Shown here: positions 1-7,780 of the stretch, in pieces
How positions within the stretch are numbered: the first letter of the stretch is position 1
Layout: the number at the start of each line of letters is the position of its first letter
Source: Pseudomonas proteolytica
GTDB taxonomy: Bacteria > Pseudomonadota > Gammaproteobacteria > Pseudomonadales > Pseudomonadaceae
Length of the DNA stretch: 36,304 nucleotides
Assembly (NCBI RefSeq): GCF_007858275.1
Contig: NZ_VFEV01000052.1
Coordinates: forward strand, 1-36,304
Direction: 5' to 3'
Position numbers and translations under genes: made by a program
Notes under the pieces: generated by a model
What the model was told of the DNA's origin: nothing
Seen by the model: the letters and a program-made list of their open reading frames with translations, nothing else
The model's database searches: none

Positions 1-102
1 CGAAGCAGCCCCAAAACCAGCCGCTGCGGTGTATCTGGTACAACGCATTCGGCTTATTGGGGCTGCTTCGCAGCCCAGCGCGGGGCAAGCCCGCTCGCCA
101 CA
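1..102. repeat. REPIN-like palindromic repeat, copy A (cut by window start)
   Basis: The segment contains GAAGCAGCCCC near its left end and GGGGCTGCTTC at 59-69, so its two ends are inverted repeats. It continues into a REP arm that ends in CCCGCTCGCCAC. Its reverse complement matches 6300-6401 with about 7 mismatches in 101 positions. The left REP arm lies outside the window. This is a non-coding dispersed repeat of the Pseudomonas REP class. Confidence 0.8.
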
Positions 103-140
103 ACTGCGCTATCTGCCTGGATTTAGGCGTTGCGGCAAAG

Positions 141-185
141 TTGTCTAGATACCTATGGCTATCGCGGGCAAGCCTGCTCCCACAG
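141..185 (-). repeat. REP element with conserved tail
   Basis: Read on the minus strand this is a REP core (TGTGGGAGCAGGCTTGCCC) followed by GCGATAGCCATAGGTATC. The same tail follows REP cores at 6232-6276 and, with small changes, at 36121-36165. It lies just downstream of the MFS gene that ends at 198. Confidence 0.75.
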
Positions 186-197
186 GGACGCAGTCGT

Positions 198-1403
198 TTA
201 CACAGGGGGTGGGATGTCAGGGCGCGGCTTCAACGACGCCCCGATAAAGTAGAACAGCCCCCCGGCCACGATAAACCCGGCCAGCATGTAGAACATGTAG
301 TGCGCCGGCAGGCTGGCCAGCACCAGCCCGCACAACACCGGCCCCAGCGCGGCGCCGAGGTTGGAGAGGTTTTGCGCGCCGTAGTACATGCCCCGCAGGT
401 GGTCCGGGGCGATGCGGTCGATAAACATGTACTCGGCGGGGAACACGATGATTTCCCCCACGGTAAAGATCGCCATCGACACCACCCACCACCACACGCT
501 GGTGGACAGCGCAAAGCCGATCACCCCCACCATGAACATCGCCAGCCCCAGGAGCAGCCAGCGGCTCAGGTGACGGTGGCTGATCTGCCGGCCAATCACG
601 TATTGCAGGGCGATCACCAGCAGTGCGTTGGTGGTCAGGATGGCGCTGATTACGGTGTAGGTATATTCGGCGTCCGAGGTGGTCACCAGGTATTGCGACA
701 GGTAGGCGGTAAACTGCCCGAACACCACCGCGCTGAGCAGGCCGCCGAGGGTAAAGCACACCAAGCGATGATCGCGCAGCAATACCCGGCCCACCGCGAG
801 GAAAGGCACCGGTTTTTGCGCGGTGTCGATCGTCGCCAGGCGGCGGTCGCCCCAGCGCCAGTAGAGCAGGAAGAACCCCATCCCCAGCAGCACCGACAAG
901 ACAAACGGCAGGCTCATGTCGACCTTGGCCACCATCGCGCCCAAGAACGGCCCTACCGCATAGCCGATATTGGTCAGGGTGTATTTGATGGAAAACACTT
1001 CGCTGCGCGCGTCGACGGGCAACAGGCTGGCAAAGCCAGCCTTGACCGCGACATCGATCACCGCATACGCCAGGTTGATCAGGATCAGGCAGGCATAGAA
1101 CAACCACAGGTCACGCGCCAGCAGCGTGCCGACAAACCCCAGGACAAACAGCAGGCTCAGCCCCAGCAACAGCCGGTAGCTATTGACCCGGTCCACAAGG
1201 AACCCGCCATACACACTCAGCAGGGATCCGACGATCAGCGAACTGCCGATCACCAGGCCCACCTCACTGATACCCAGGGCGAAGTGGCTGGACAGGTAGA
1301 TCACCATGTACGGAAAGGTGATCGCCTTGGCCAGGGTCAGTACCAGCGTGGCCGACAGCAGCAGGTTTACGCTGCGGGGGTAGTTTTTTATTGTTTTCAG
1401 CAT
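198..1403 (-). CDS. MFS transporter (DHA1 type, YdeE-like)
   Basis: A 401-residue, 12-helix major facilitator superfamily protein of the inner membrane, probably a proton-driven drug or small-molecule exporter. Helices run through the whole length, and the loop after helix 2 carries the GGFLVDRVNSYR segment, a variant of the MFS signature. The overall sequence recalls E. coli YdeE, for which export of dipeptides and other compounds has been reported, so the substrate here is only a guess. I chose the ATG at 1403 because GAGAGCAGG sits directly upstream and the protein then opens with MLKTIKNYPRS. A GTG at 1436 would add 11 hydrophilic residues. The gene stands alone, followed by REP elements. 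Confidence 0.85.
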   Translation of the reverse strand: MLKTIKNYPRSVNLLLSATLVLTLAKAITFPYMVIYLSSHFALGISEVGLVIGSSLIVGSLLSVYGGFLVDRVNSYRLLLGLSLLFVLGFVGTLLARDLWLFYACLILINLAYAVIDVAVKAGFASLLPVDARSEVFSIKYTLTNIGYAVGPFLGAMVAKVDMSLPFVLSVLLGMGFFLLYWRWGDRRLATIDTAQKPVPFLAVGRVLLRDHRLVCFTLGGLLSAVVFGQFTAYLSQYLVTTSDAEYTYTVISAILTTNALLVIALQYVIGRQISHRHLSRWLLLGLAMFMVGVIGFALSTSVWWWVVSMAIFTVGEIIVFPAEYMFIDRIAPDHLRGMYYGAQNLSNLGAALGPVLCGLVLASLPAHYMFYMLAGFIVAGGLFYFIGASLKPRPDIPPPV

Positions 1404-1481
1404 CCTGCTCTCGTTCCCTGAAAGTCGTCGTTGCACAGGCTACGACAGGCGCAAAGCGCAGCTACCTTAACTCAGGACGAG

Positions 1482-1501
1482 CGGCAAAAAATGCCGTTTT
1501 T
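1482..1501 (+). other. Small hairpin followed by T5
   Basis: CGGCA, a loop of five A, TGCCG, then TTTTT. It resembles a short intrinsic terminator on the plus strand, but no plus-strand gene precedes it. On the minus strand, between the RcnB-like gene and the MFS gene, it lacks a T tail. Its role is uncertain. Confidence 0.25.
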
Positions 1502-1576
1502 ATGCAGTCGTGCATGATTTTTTAAATACCTCGACCCCAGGGGAGGAAGGCATTGGCCCGCCCCCCCCACAACAGC

Positions 1577-1882
1577 TTATTTGGCAGGCGTGATATCGAG
1601 GATGGTGCCATTGGTGATTTTCACCAGCACATAACGGTCATTGACCCGCGCCCACTGGCTGTCGTCATGGGGCGCTTTGAGCCCGCGCTTTTTCCAGTCC
1701 GCAAGGGCCGATTCCTTGCGCACCAGGATATCCGGCGCACGGTCTCCCACTTTCAAGTCTCGGGTATTGATGTTTGAAGGCTCCACGGTTTTTTGCGGAT
1801 TGTCCTCGGCCTGCACGGTAAGGCTGGTGGCGGACAGGCTGGCGGCAACCAGCAGGCTGGCAATCAGGGACGTTGCTTTCAT
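1577..1882 (-). CDS. RcnB-family periplasmic protein
   Basis: A 101-residue exported protein. The first 25 or so residues (MKATSLIASLLVAASLSATS...QA) are a signal peptide with a probable cleavage after VQA. The mature part carries the RcnB-like pattern: GDRAPD, a short charged stretch, then WKKRGLKAPHDDSQWARV and YVLVKITNGTILDI. RcnB in E. coli is a periplasmic partner of the RcnA nickel/cobalt efflux pump, but many pseudomonad members are of unknown role and no rcnA is present here. The start at 1882 is preferred over 1888 and 1960 because GAAGGA lies six bases upstream of it. It is divergent from the WG-repeat gene at 2013. Confidence 0.8.
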   Translation of the reverse strand: MKATSLIASLLVAASLSATSLTVQAEDNPQKTVEPSNINTRDLKVGDRAPDILVRKESALADWKKRGLKAPHDDSQWARVNDRYVLVKITNGTILDITPAK

Positions 1883-2012
1883 GGGCATTCCTTCAATAAA
1901 TGATGTGTACCCAGATTCCGACAGCAGGGCCCTGCAATCATTCAGCGGCAATACAGCCACGGGTATCGGTGCCTGCTAATCTTGCGCCAGCCCTCCATCG
2001 AGTCCGAGAACA

Positions 2013-4172
2013 ATGAAAACAGCCCTGACCCGAACCAAACTGCTGGCCAGCGCCCTGATCGTGATCGCCGTGATTGGCGGTGCCACTTATTACTTGCTGG
2101 ACCGCCGCGCCACTCACGGCCTGCTTGACGGTCCCCAATACAGCGAAGCGCAACTCAATGAGGGCGGTATGGATGGCATCCGGGATCTGCCGTTGCCAGA
2201 AGCAAAAAAACGCCTGAATTACCTGATCCTCGATATGCGCGACGGCATCAACCGCATCGCCATGCTCGAAAGCATGCGCCTGGAAATCGGCCCGGCCACC
2301 ACCACGCCAGGCGAACAGAAAGAGCTGAACTATGAGGAGCCGTTCGTGCCCTTCCCCGCCGCCGAACTGAAGGCGGCATTGACCGACCTCAAGCGCACAC
2401 CAGGGCAGTTCCAGCAGTTGTTCTTCGACAATGCGTCCGGGCTAAAGCTGGAAGTCGAGGCGATTCGCGAGGTGCTCAAGCGCGGGGCCCTGCCCGATCA
2501 GCAGACCGAAACCAGCTATCGCATCCAGACCCTGTACTTTCGCGACGGCTCGCAGCAGCCGTTCGCCGAAGTGGCGATCAAGGATGAAGACAGTGAGGAG
2601 CAAGACCAGGACACCACCCAGGCCGAACTCAAGCTCAACAAGCCCCTGGAACGTATCGGCCTGACCCTGACTTATCAGGCCTACCCCGGCTTCAATAAAA
2701 TCGTCCTTGACCGGGCCCACCCGAAAGCCACCGCCGAGGGTGGCGAGGTGTACCAACTGATCCACCTGGGCGACGCCAGCGCCTCCTTGCAACTGGCAAC
2801 GCCGAAGAATAAATCCTATGTAATCCAGGGCCTGACCGCCGATGGCAAGACGCTGTACAGCGCTGGCAACAGCTCCAATACTTCGCCCACCGCCGAACAA
2901 AAAGCCAACCTGCGGGCCTACTACAACGAACTGCTGCGCATGGCAGACAACTTCGCCGACTTCAAGACGGCCGCTGCGGTGCAGGATCACCTGGAACAGT
3001 TCGCCAGCAACCTGCCCAGCTCCGACAGCGAGCTGAGTAACGTGCAGGCCACCTACCAATTCGAAAACACCCCCGCCAGCATCGTGATTTACGTGCTGGA
3101 CCCGCTCCAACCCCAAACCCTTGATTGGGACATGCACAACAGCACCGCCCCTCGCGAGCGCTACATCGCCTACGACAGCGCCAGCGAAAGCAGCGGCTTT
3201 ATCGACAGCAAGGGGCAGTGGGTGGTCAAGCCGCGCTTCAAGCGCATTGATACCACCGAGATGCCCGGCGTGTACCACATCATGGTCGGCGAAAAATCAT
3301 CCGGCGAGGGCTGGAGCGAATTGCAGTTCAAGTACTTTGCCTTTGTACCCGGTACGCAGACGTTGAAAGAACTGCCCTTCGAAATCATCGACAGCGCGGT
3401 CAACGACAACCTGATGATTGTCGAGCGTGAAACCAACGGCCCCTATGGGGTCTACGACGTGAAGAAGCTACAGGTCGTGGTGCCGATGAAGTACGTCAAC
3501 CCCAGTGTGATCGGCAACGTGTTCATCGCCCGCCCTGGCGAGACCACCTATGGCTCAAACTCGTTGTACGGCGCCTGGAGCCTGAGCGGCAAGGAGCTGT
3601 TGGCACCGCGCTACTCCGCAATCAACGGCAGCGGCGAGTTTATCTACGCCACCTCCGCCGACCAGAAACAGACCGACGTCTACAACCTGCAGATGAAGAA
3701 ACTCAACCCACCCGGCGCGACCGTCTTCGGCCAGTTTGTCCAGGGCCAACCTCTGCTGATCCAGGACCGTGGCAGCCGCAAATACAGCTTTATCAACGAA
3801 CAGGGCAAGGTGCTGCCTTTTAGCCTGCCCTTTGATGACGTCAACCCGTTTTCCAACGGCATGGCGGTGGTGCAAAAGGGTAGCCGCTATGGCGCCATCG
3901 ACGTACACGGCAAACTGCGCGTGCCCATGACCTACAGCAAACTCAACCCATTCCAGAAAAACCTGGCCTCGGCAGAAATGGATAATTTTGAAGGGTTGGT
4001 ATTGATCGACAAAAACAACCGCGTGGTGAAAAAACTTGGGTCATATACCAGCTACAGCTACCCGTACAACAGCAACGACGCGACCTATAGCATCTGGGAT
4101 GCGCAGGTGCCAAACCGCGTGAATGTGTTCGACGCCGATGGCAACCAGACCGATAGCTTCGAGCGCGAGTGA
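2013..4172 (+). CDS. WG-repeat-containing membrane-anchored protein
   Basis: A 719-residue protein with one N-terminal hydrophobic segment (about residues 10-30, LLASALIVIAVIGGATYYLL), which should anchor it in the inner membrane with the bulk in the periplasm. Residues about 30-370 are a mostly polar region without a domain I recognise. From about residue 385 the protein shows degenerate WG repeats: GFIDSKGQWVVKPRF, then YGVYDVKKLQVVVPMKY, YGAWSLSGKELLAPRY, YSFINEQGKVLPF and YGAIDVHGKLRVPMTY. WG repeats form beta-rich, probably protein-binding surfaces, and their function is poorly known. The gene is monocistronic, divergent from the RcnB-like gene, and followed by a palindrome at 4184-4215. 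Confidence 0.8.
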   Translation: MKTALTRTKLLASALIVIAVIGGATYYLLDRRATHGLLDGPQYSEAQLNEGGMDGIRDLPLPEAKKRLNYLILDMRDGINRIAMLESMRLEIGPATTTPGEQKELNYEEPFVPFPAAELKAALTDLKRTPGQFQQLFFDNASGLKLEVEAIREVLKRGALPDQQTETSYRIQTLYFRDGSQQPFAEVAIKDEDSEEQDQDTTQAELKLNKPLERIGLTLTYQAYPGFNKIVLDRAHPKATAEGGEVYQLIHLGDASASLQLATPKNKSYVIQGLTADGKTLYSAGNSSNTSPTAEQKANLRAYYNELLRMADNFADFKTAAAVQDHLEQFASNLPSSDSELSNVQATYQFENTPASIVIYVLDPLQPQTLDWDMHNSTAPRERYIAYDSASESSGFIDSKGQWVVKPRFKRIDTTEMPGVYHIMVGEKSSGEGWSELQFKYFAFVPGTQTLKELPFEIIDSAVNDNLMIVERETNGPYGVYDVKKLQVVVPMKYVNPSVIGNVFIARPGETTYGSNSLYGAWSLSGKELLAPRYSAINGSGEFIYATSADQKQTDVYNLQMKKLNPPGATVFGQFVQGQPLLIQDRGSRKYSFINEQGKVLPFSLPFDDVNPFSNGMAVVQKGSRYGAIDVHGKLRVPMTYSKLNPFQKNLASAEMDNFEGLVLIDKNNRVVKKLGSYTSYSYPYNSNDATYSIWDAQVPNRVNVFDADGNQTDSFERE

Positions 4173-4183
4173 ATGATGGCATC

Positions 4184-4215
4184 GTTGTAGGAGCCGGTTT
4201 GCCGGCTCTTACAAC
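4184..4215. repeat. REP-like perfect palindrome, possible terminator
   Basis: TTGTAGGAGCCGG, a TTTG loop, and CCGGCTCTTACAA form a 13-bp stem with one mismatch, in the style of a REP core. It lies 12 bases after the stop of the WG-repeat gene and may end that transcript. There is no T run, so it is not a canonical intrinsic terminator. Confidence 0.55.
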
Positions 4216-4233
4216 AGGACCGCTATTGCATCC

Positions 4234-4283
4234 GTGAAATTAATCCTGTAATTTTTCATGAAATTTTTAGACAAGAATTTCAC
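4234..4283. promoter_or_regulatory. Nested inverted repeats, candidate operator of the XRE-cupin regulator
   Basis: GTGAAATT at 4234-4241 is the exact inverse of AATTTCAC at 4276-4283. Between them sits the perfect palindrome TTTCATGAAA at 4254-4263. All three share the TGAAAT half-site. The cluster lies 10 to 59 bases upstream of the regulator start, where a helix-turn-helix repressor would be expected to act on its own operon. The binding role is inferred. Confidence 0.5.
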
Positions 4284-4292
4284 GAACCTCCC

Positions 4293-4850
4293 ATGGACAA
4301 ACAAGAAGAACTGGACGCCCTGGCGATCCTGATTCACGACCTGCGCAAATACAAAAAGCTCACCCTGGCCCAACTGGCACAGAAGATCGAGCGTTCCGTG
4401 GGGTTCCTGTCCCAGGTCGAGCGTGGGTTGTCGCGCCCCACCGTGGCGGACCTGACCGCCATCAGCCATGCACTCGACGTGCCCACCACCTATTTCTACA
4501 GCCTGTCCAAACCCAAGGCCGTGGCCTGGGTCACGCGGCCCAACGAGCGGCGCACGGTGTATTACGCCAATGGCATCACCGACATCCTTGTCTCCCCCAG
4601 CATGCAAGGGGCGTTTTCGATCCTCGACAGTCTGCTCGAACCCGGCGCCAACAGTGGCGAACAGACCATGAGCGATCGCGCCGAGCAGGCCGGTTTCGTG
4701 CTTGAAGGCCACCTGACCCTGTGGGTCGAGGGCGAAGCCGATGCGGTCACCCTCGGCCCCGGCGACAGCTTTCACCTCGCCAGTTTTGCCCACTGCCGCT
4801 ACGGCAACCTGACCGACCTGCCGGCCCGCGTGCTGTGGGTCTACAACTAA
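4293..4850 (+). CDS. XRE-family regulator with C-terminal cupin domain (PuuR-like)
   Basis: A 185-residue cytoplasmic transcription factor. Residues about 10-70 form a Cro/CI-type helix-turn-helix (LRKYKKLTLAQLAQKIERSV, FLSQVERGLSRPTVADL). Residues about 105-183 form a cupin sensor domain (EQAGFVLEGHLTLWVEG, LGPGDSFHLAS). The length equals that of E. coli PuuR, the repressor of putrescine catabolism, and the gene lies 22 bases upstream of a gamma-glutamylpolyamine-synthetase-type ligase. It probably represses that pair and responds to a polyamine or related amine. The start has no purine-rich Shine-Dalgarno site: the bases just before ATG read ACCTCCC. Operator-like repeats lie upstream. Confidence 0.85.
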   Translation: MDKQEELDALAILIHDLRKYKKLTLAQLAQKIERSVGFLSQVERGLSRPTVADLTAISHALDVPTTYFYSLSKPKAVAWVTRPNERRTVYYANGITDILVSPSMQGAFSILDSLLEPGANSGEQTMSDRAEQAGFVLEGHLTLWVEGEADAVTLGPGDSFHLASFAHCRYGNLTDLPARVLWVYN

Positions 4851-4872
4851 GGCACACCAAGGAGCGTCACCC

Positions 4873-6219
4873 GTGAAAAGCCATTCCTCCACGTTACTGG
4901 CCGAAGTACGGACCTTTCGCCAGAGCCATCCGGATGTACGTTACGTCGACCTGATTTGCCTGGACATCCCAGGGCGTTTCTACGGCAAGCGCTACCCGGT
5001 TGAAATGTTGGAAAAAGTCGCCGCCGGCAGCCCCCTGAAGCTGCCGCAGAACGCGGTACTGCTGGGCGCCCAGGGCGGTTTGTTCAAGATCGGCGACTAT
5101 TGCTTCCATGACGGCGACCCCGACGCCAACCGCCGCCTGGTACCCGGCACGCTCAAGCCTGTGAGCTGGGAGGCGCAGCCCCTGGGGCAGATGCTGATCA
5201 CCTCCGACGGCACCGAGGCGCCCATCGAATTCGAGCCCCGGGAAGTACTGGCCAAAGTCCTGGAACGCCTGCACCGCAAGGGCATTCACCCGGTGGTGGC
5301 GTTTGAGCTGGAGTTCTACCTGTTCGACAGAAAACTCGCCGACGGCCTGCCGCAATTTGCCCGCGACCCATTGAGCGACGACCCCGACGACCAACCGACC
5401 CTGCATATCGAGCGGCTGTCGCGTTTCGCCCCGGTACTCGATGACATGGTGCAGACCGCCCAGGCGCAGGGGATCGACATTACGGTGATCACTGCCGAGT
5501 TGGGCCCTGGCCAGTTCGAAATCAATTTCGGCCACCTCGACGACGGCCTGCGCGCCGCGGACTGGGCCGCGCTGTTCTGCCGCAGCACCCGTGGCGTGGC
5601 GCTCAAGCATGGCTATCGCGCCAGTTTCATGGCCAAGCCCTACCTGCAACATCCCGGCAGTGGCATGCATGTGCATGTCAGCCTGTACGATGCCGCCGGC
5701 AACAACCTACTGGCGGCGCACCAGCAGCAACCACTGCGTCACGCAGTGGCGGGTTGCCTGGAACTGCTGCCCCATTGCATGCCGATTTTCTCGCCCAACC
5801 ACAACGCCTTCCGCCGCCTGGGCGGTACCGTCAATGCGGCTACCAAGGCCTGCTGGGGCTATGAAGACCGGGATGCCTGCGTACGCATTCCCGAGTCCGA
5901 CCCGCGCAACCTGCGGATCGAACACCGTCTGGCCAGTGCCGACGCCAATCCGTACCTGGTGCTGGCGGCGATCCTGGTCGGGCTTGAACATGGCCTGGAT
6001 GCAGCGCGTGAACCTATCGCACCACTGAACGAGGACCGCGACAGCGGCCACGACTTCCCCCTGGAAATGCTCGAAGCCGTACGCGCCATGCAGCAACAAC
6101 CAGCCCTGCGCGAAGGCTTGGGCGCGGAGTTTGTCGACGTCTATTGCGAAAACAAACGCCAGGATCACCTGGCTTTCCAGCAGGAAATCAATGCGCGGGA
6201 ATATCGCTGGTATCTCTAG
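4873..6219 (+). CDS. Glutamine-synthetase-family gamma-glutamyl ligase (probable gamma-glutamylpolyamine synthetase)
   Basis: A 448-residue cytosolic enzyme of the glutamine synthetase fold. It would ligate glutamate to an amine using ATP, the first step of gamma-glutamylated amine breakdown (PuuA/SpuI/PauA type). Catalytic and metal-binding segments are present: FELEFYLFD, ELGPGQFEINF, SGMHVHVSLYD, SPNHNAFRRL, WGYEDRDACVRIP and RIEHRLASADANPYL. The length is typical of the PuuA class, and no adenylylation-loop tyrosine motif of GlnA was recognised. The start is GTG at 4873, with AAGGAG about ten bases upstream. It follows the XRE-cupin gene by 22 bases, so the two are likely one operon. The exact amine cannot be read from sequence. 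The downstream dehydrogenase and aminotransferase partners are not in this window. Confidence 0.85.
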   Translation: MKSHSSTLLAEVRTFRQSHPDVRYVDLICLDIPGRFYGKRYPVEMLEKVAAGSPLKLPQNAVLLGAQGGLFKIGDYCFHDGDPDANRRLVPGTLKPVSWEAQPLGQMLITSDGTEAPIEFEPREVLAKVLERLHRKGIHPVVAFELEFYLFDRKLADGLPQFARDPLSDDPDDQPTLHIERLSRFAPVLDDMVQTAQAQGIDITVITAELGPGQFEINFGHLDDGLRAADWAALFCRSTRGVALKHGYRASFMAKPYLQHPGSGMHVHVSLYDAAGNNLLAAHQQQPLRHAVAGCLELLPHCMPIFSPNHNAFRRLGGTVNAATKACWGYEDRDACVRIPESDPRNLRIEHRLASADANPYLVLAAILVGLEHGLDAAREPIAPLNEDRDSGHDFPLEMLEAVRAMQQQPALREGLGAEFVDVYCENKRQDHLAFQQEINAREYRWYL

Positions 6220-6231
6220 CGACCGTCCCTT

Positions 6232-6276
6232 TGTAGGCGCTGGCTTGCCAGCGATGGCCATAGGTATCGACACAAC
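6232..6276 (+). repeat. REP element with conserved tail
   Basis: The core TGTAGGCGCTGGCTTGCCA is followed by GCGATGGCCATAGGTATCG and ACAAC. It is the same arrangement as at 141-185 in reverse orientation. It starts 12 bases after the ligase stop codon. Confidence 0.75.
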
Positions 6277-6299
6277 GCTCAGAAACTCACGAACTCCCC

Positions 6300-6448
6300 T
6301 GTGGCGAGCGGGCTTGCCCCGCGCTGGGCTGCGAAGCAGCCCCAGTAAGTCGAATGCGGTGTATCAGATACACCGTAGCGGCTGGCTTTAGGGCTGCTTC
6401 GCAGCCCAGCGCGGGCGATGCGGCGTTCCGACAAGCCCGCTCGCCACA
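6300..6448. repeat. REPIN doublet, copy B
   Basis: The left arm runs from TGTGGCGAGCGGGCTTGCCC to GCTGCGAAGCAGCCC. The right arm begins GGGCTGCTTCGCAGCCCAGC and ends CAAGCCCGCTCGCCACA, in inverted orientation. The middle contains the small palindrome GTGTATCAGATACAC at 6359-6373. The right arm carries about 15 extra bases (around 6414-6430) compared with copy A at 1-102. The DNA between 6220 and 6532 holds only these repeats and the start region of the next gene. Confidence 0.85.
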
Positions 6449-6532
6449 GGGGAGTTCTATCGCTTCAAGCCGGCTCCTGCAAAGGTGTTACCTTGCAAAG
6501 GTTTTATGACCAACCTCTGCTGCGGACTCCCC

Positions 6533-7630
6533 ATGACCGACCAAAGCCCCCCTGCCCTCAAGGAAATATTCAACCTCCAGCGCCTGCAGCACATCGCCGA
6601 TGAGATGAGCGCGGTGTACCCGCCGTTCGATGCCAAGGGGTTTCTCCAGCACGCCAGCCAGGACCTTGCCGGGTTGTCGGTGATGCAGCGCATGGCCCGC
6701 GTCAGTGAAAGCCTGCACGCGGTGATCCCCCTGGACTATGCACAGACCCTCAAGCTTCTGTATGCCTTGGCCCCGCGCCTGAACAGTGGTTTTGTCAGCC
6801 TGTTCCTCGGGCACTATGTGGCCAGCTACGGCCTGGATGATTTCAAGCGCTCGATGGCGGCGCTCAAGTACTTCACCACCTTTGGCTCTGCCGAGTTTGC
6901 CGTGCGGGCTTTTCTGCTCCAGGATTTGCAGCGCACGCTGGCGGTGATGCAAAAGTGGTCGCTGGACGATAACGAACACGTGCGCCGCCTCGCCAGCGAA
7001 GGCTCGCGGCCCAGGTTGCCGTGGTCGTTTCGCCTGGCGCAGGTGCAGGCCGACCCGCGTCTGTGCGCAGCGATCCTGGACAACCTCAAGGCCGACAGCA
7101 GCCTGTATGTGCGCAAGTCCGTGGCCAACCACCTCAACGACATCACCAAGGACCATCCGGAGTGGGTGCTGGATGTGATCGAGAGTTGGTCCCTGGACAA
7201 CCCCCATACCGCCTGGATCGCCCGCCACGCCCTGCGCAGCCTGATCAAGCAAGGCAATACCCGCGCGCTGACGATCATGGGCGCCGGCGCCCGGGCCGAG
7301 GTGAAGATCCATCAGTTCAAGGTCGAGCCAGCGGCGATTCGCCTGGGCGAGCGGATCAATCTGTCGTTTACCCTCGAATCCACGACCAGTGCCCCACAAA
7401 AACTGGTGGTGGACTACGCCATCGAGTATGTAAAAAGCGCCGGCCATAGCGCCGCCAAGGTGTTCAAGCTCAAGGCGTTCACCCTCGGCGCGGGTGAACG
7501 ACACACCGTGCTGCGTGGCCAACACATCCGCGACATGACCACGCGCAAGCATTACCCCGGCCAGCATACGGTGCACGTACTGGTGAACGGCGAGCGCCTG
7601 GCAAGCAGCGGATTTGAGCTGATCGGCTGA
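6533..7630 (+). CDS. alkC: AlkC-type DNA alkylation-repeat glycosylase with C-terminal Ig-like domain
   Basis: A 365-residue HEAT-like-repeat DNA glycosylase. AlkC enzymes excise cationic alkylated bases such as 3-methyladenine and 3-methylcytosine without flipping them out of the helix. Residues about 1-255 are helical repeats with the family motif SEGSRPRLPW (near residue 150) and the conserved LKADSSLYVRKSVANHLND and NPHTAWIARHALR segments. Residues about 258-365 are beta-rich (VKIHQFKVEPAAIRLGERIN, ending VLVNGERLASSGFEL) and correspond to the Ig-like domain known from Pseudomonas AlkC. ATG 6533 gives MTDQSPPALKEIF, but no good ribosome site precedes it. ATG 6506, nine codons upstream, has AAAGG four bases before it and is a real alternative. 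Confidence 0.85.
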   Translation: MTDQSPPALKEIFNLQRLQHIADEMSAVYPPFDAKGFLQHASQDLAGLSVMQRMARVSESLHAVIPLDYAQTLKLLYALAPRLNSGFVSLFLGHYVASYGLDDFKRSMAALKYFTTFGSAEFAVRAFLLQDLQRTLAVMQKWSLDDNEHVRRLASEGSRPRLPWSFRLAQVQADPRLCAAILDNLKADSSLYVRKSVANHLNDITKDHPEWVLDVIESWSLDNPHTAWIARHALRSLIKQGNTRALTIMGAGARAEVKIHQFKVEPAAIRLGERINLSFTLESTTSAPQKLVVDYAIEYVKSAGHSAAKVFKLKAFTLGAGERHTVLRGQHIRDMTTRKHYPGQHTVHVLVNGERLASSGFELIG

Positions 7631-7780
7631 CCCCTCCTACCGAACAAAAGGCTCTATCTCGGGCCTTTCAGCGATATTTATTGTCCTACAATGCTGGTTT
7701 TTGAAGTTGCGATCCATTATCATCTGGCGCCGCTTGGTACCCGCACGGGTATCTGTGTCAACGTTCCACCTGAGGCGCCC

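Noticed and set aside
57..1421. 454-codon open frame on the plus strand
   Set aside because: Antisense shadow of the MFS exporter. Its composition (runs of His, Gln, Arg) is typical of a shadow frame.
1561..1568. C8 tract near the end of the RcnB-like gene as a phase-variable site
   Set aside because: It lies downstream of the stop codon and outside any promoter, so length change should have no effect.
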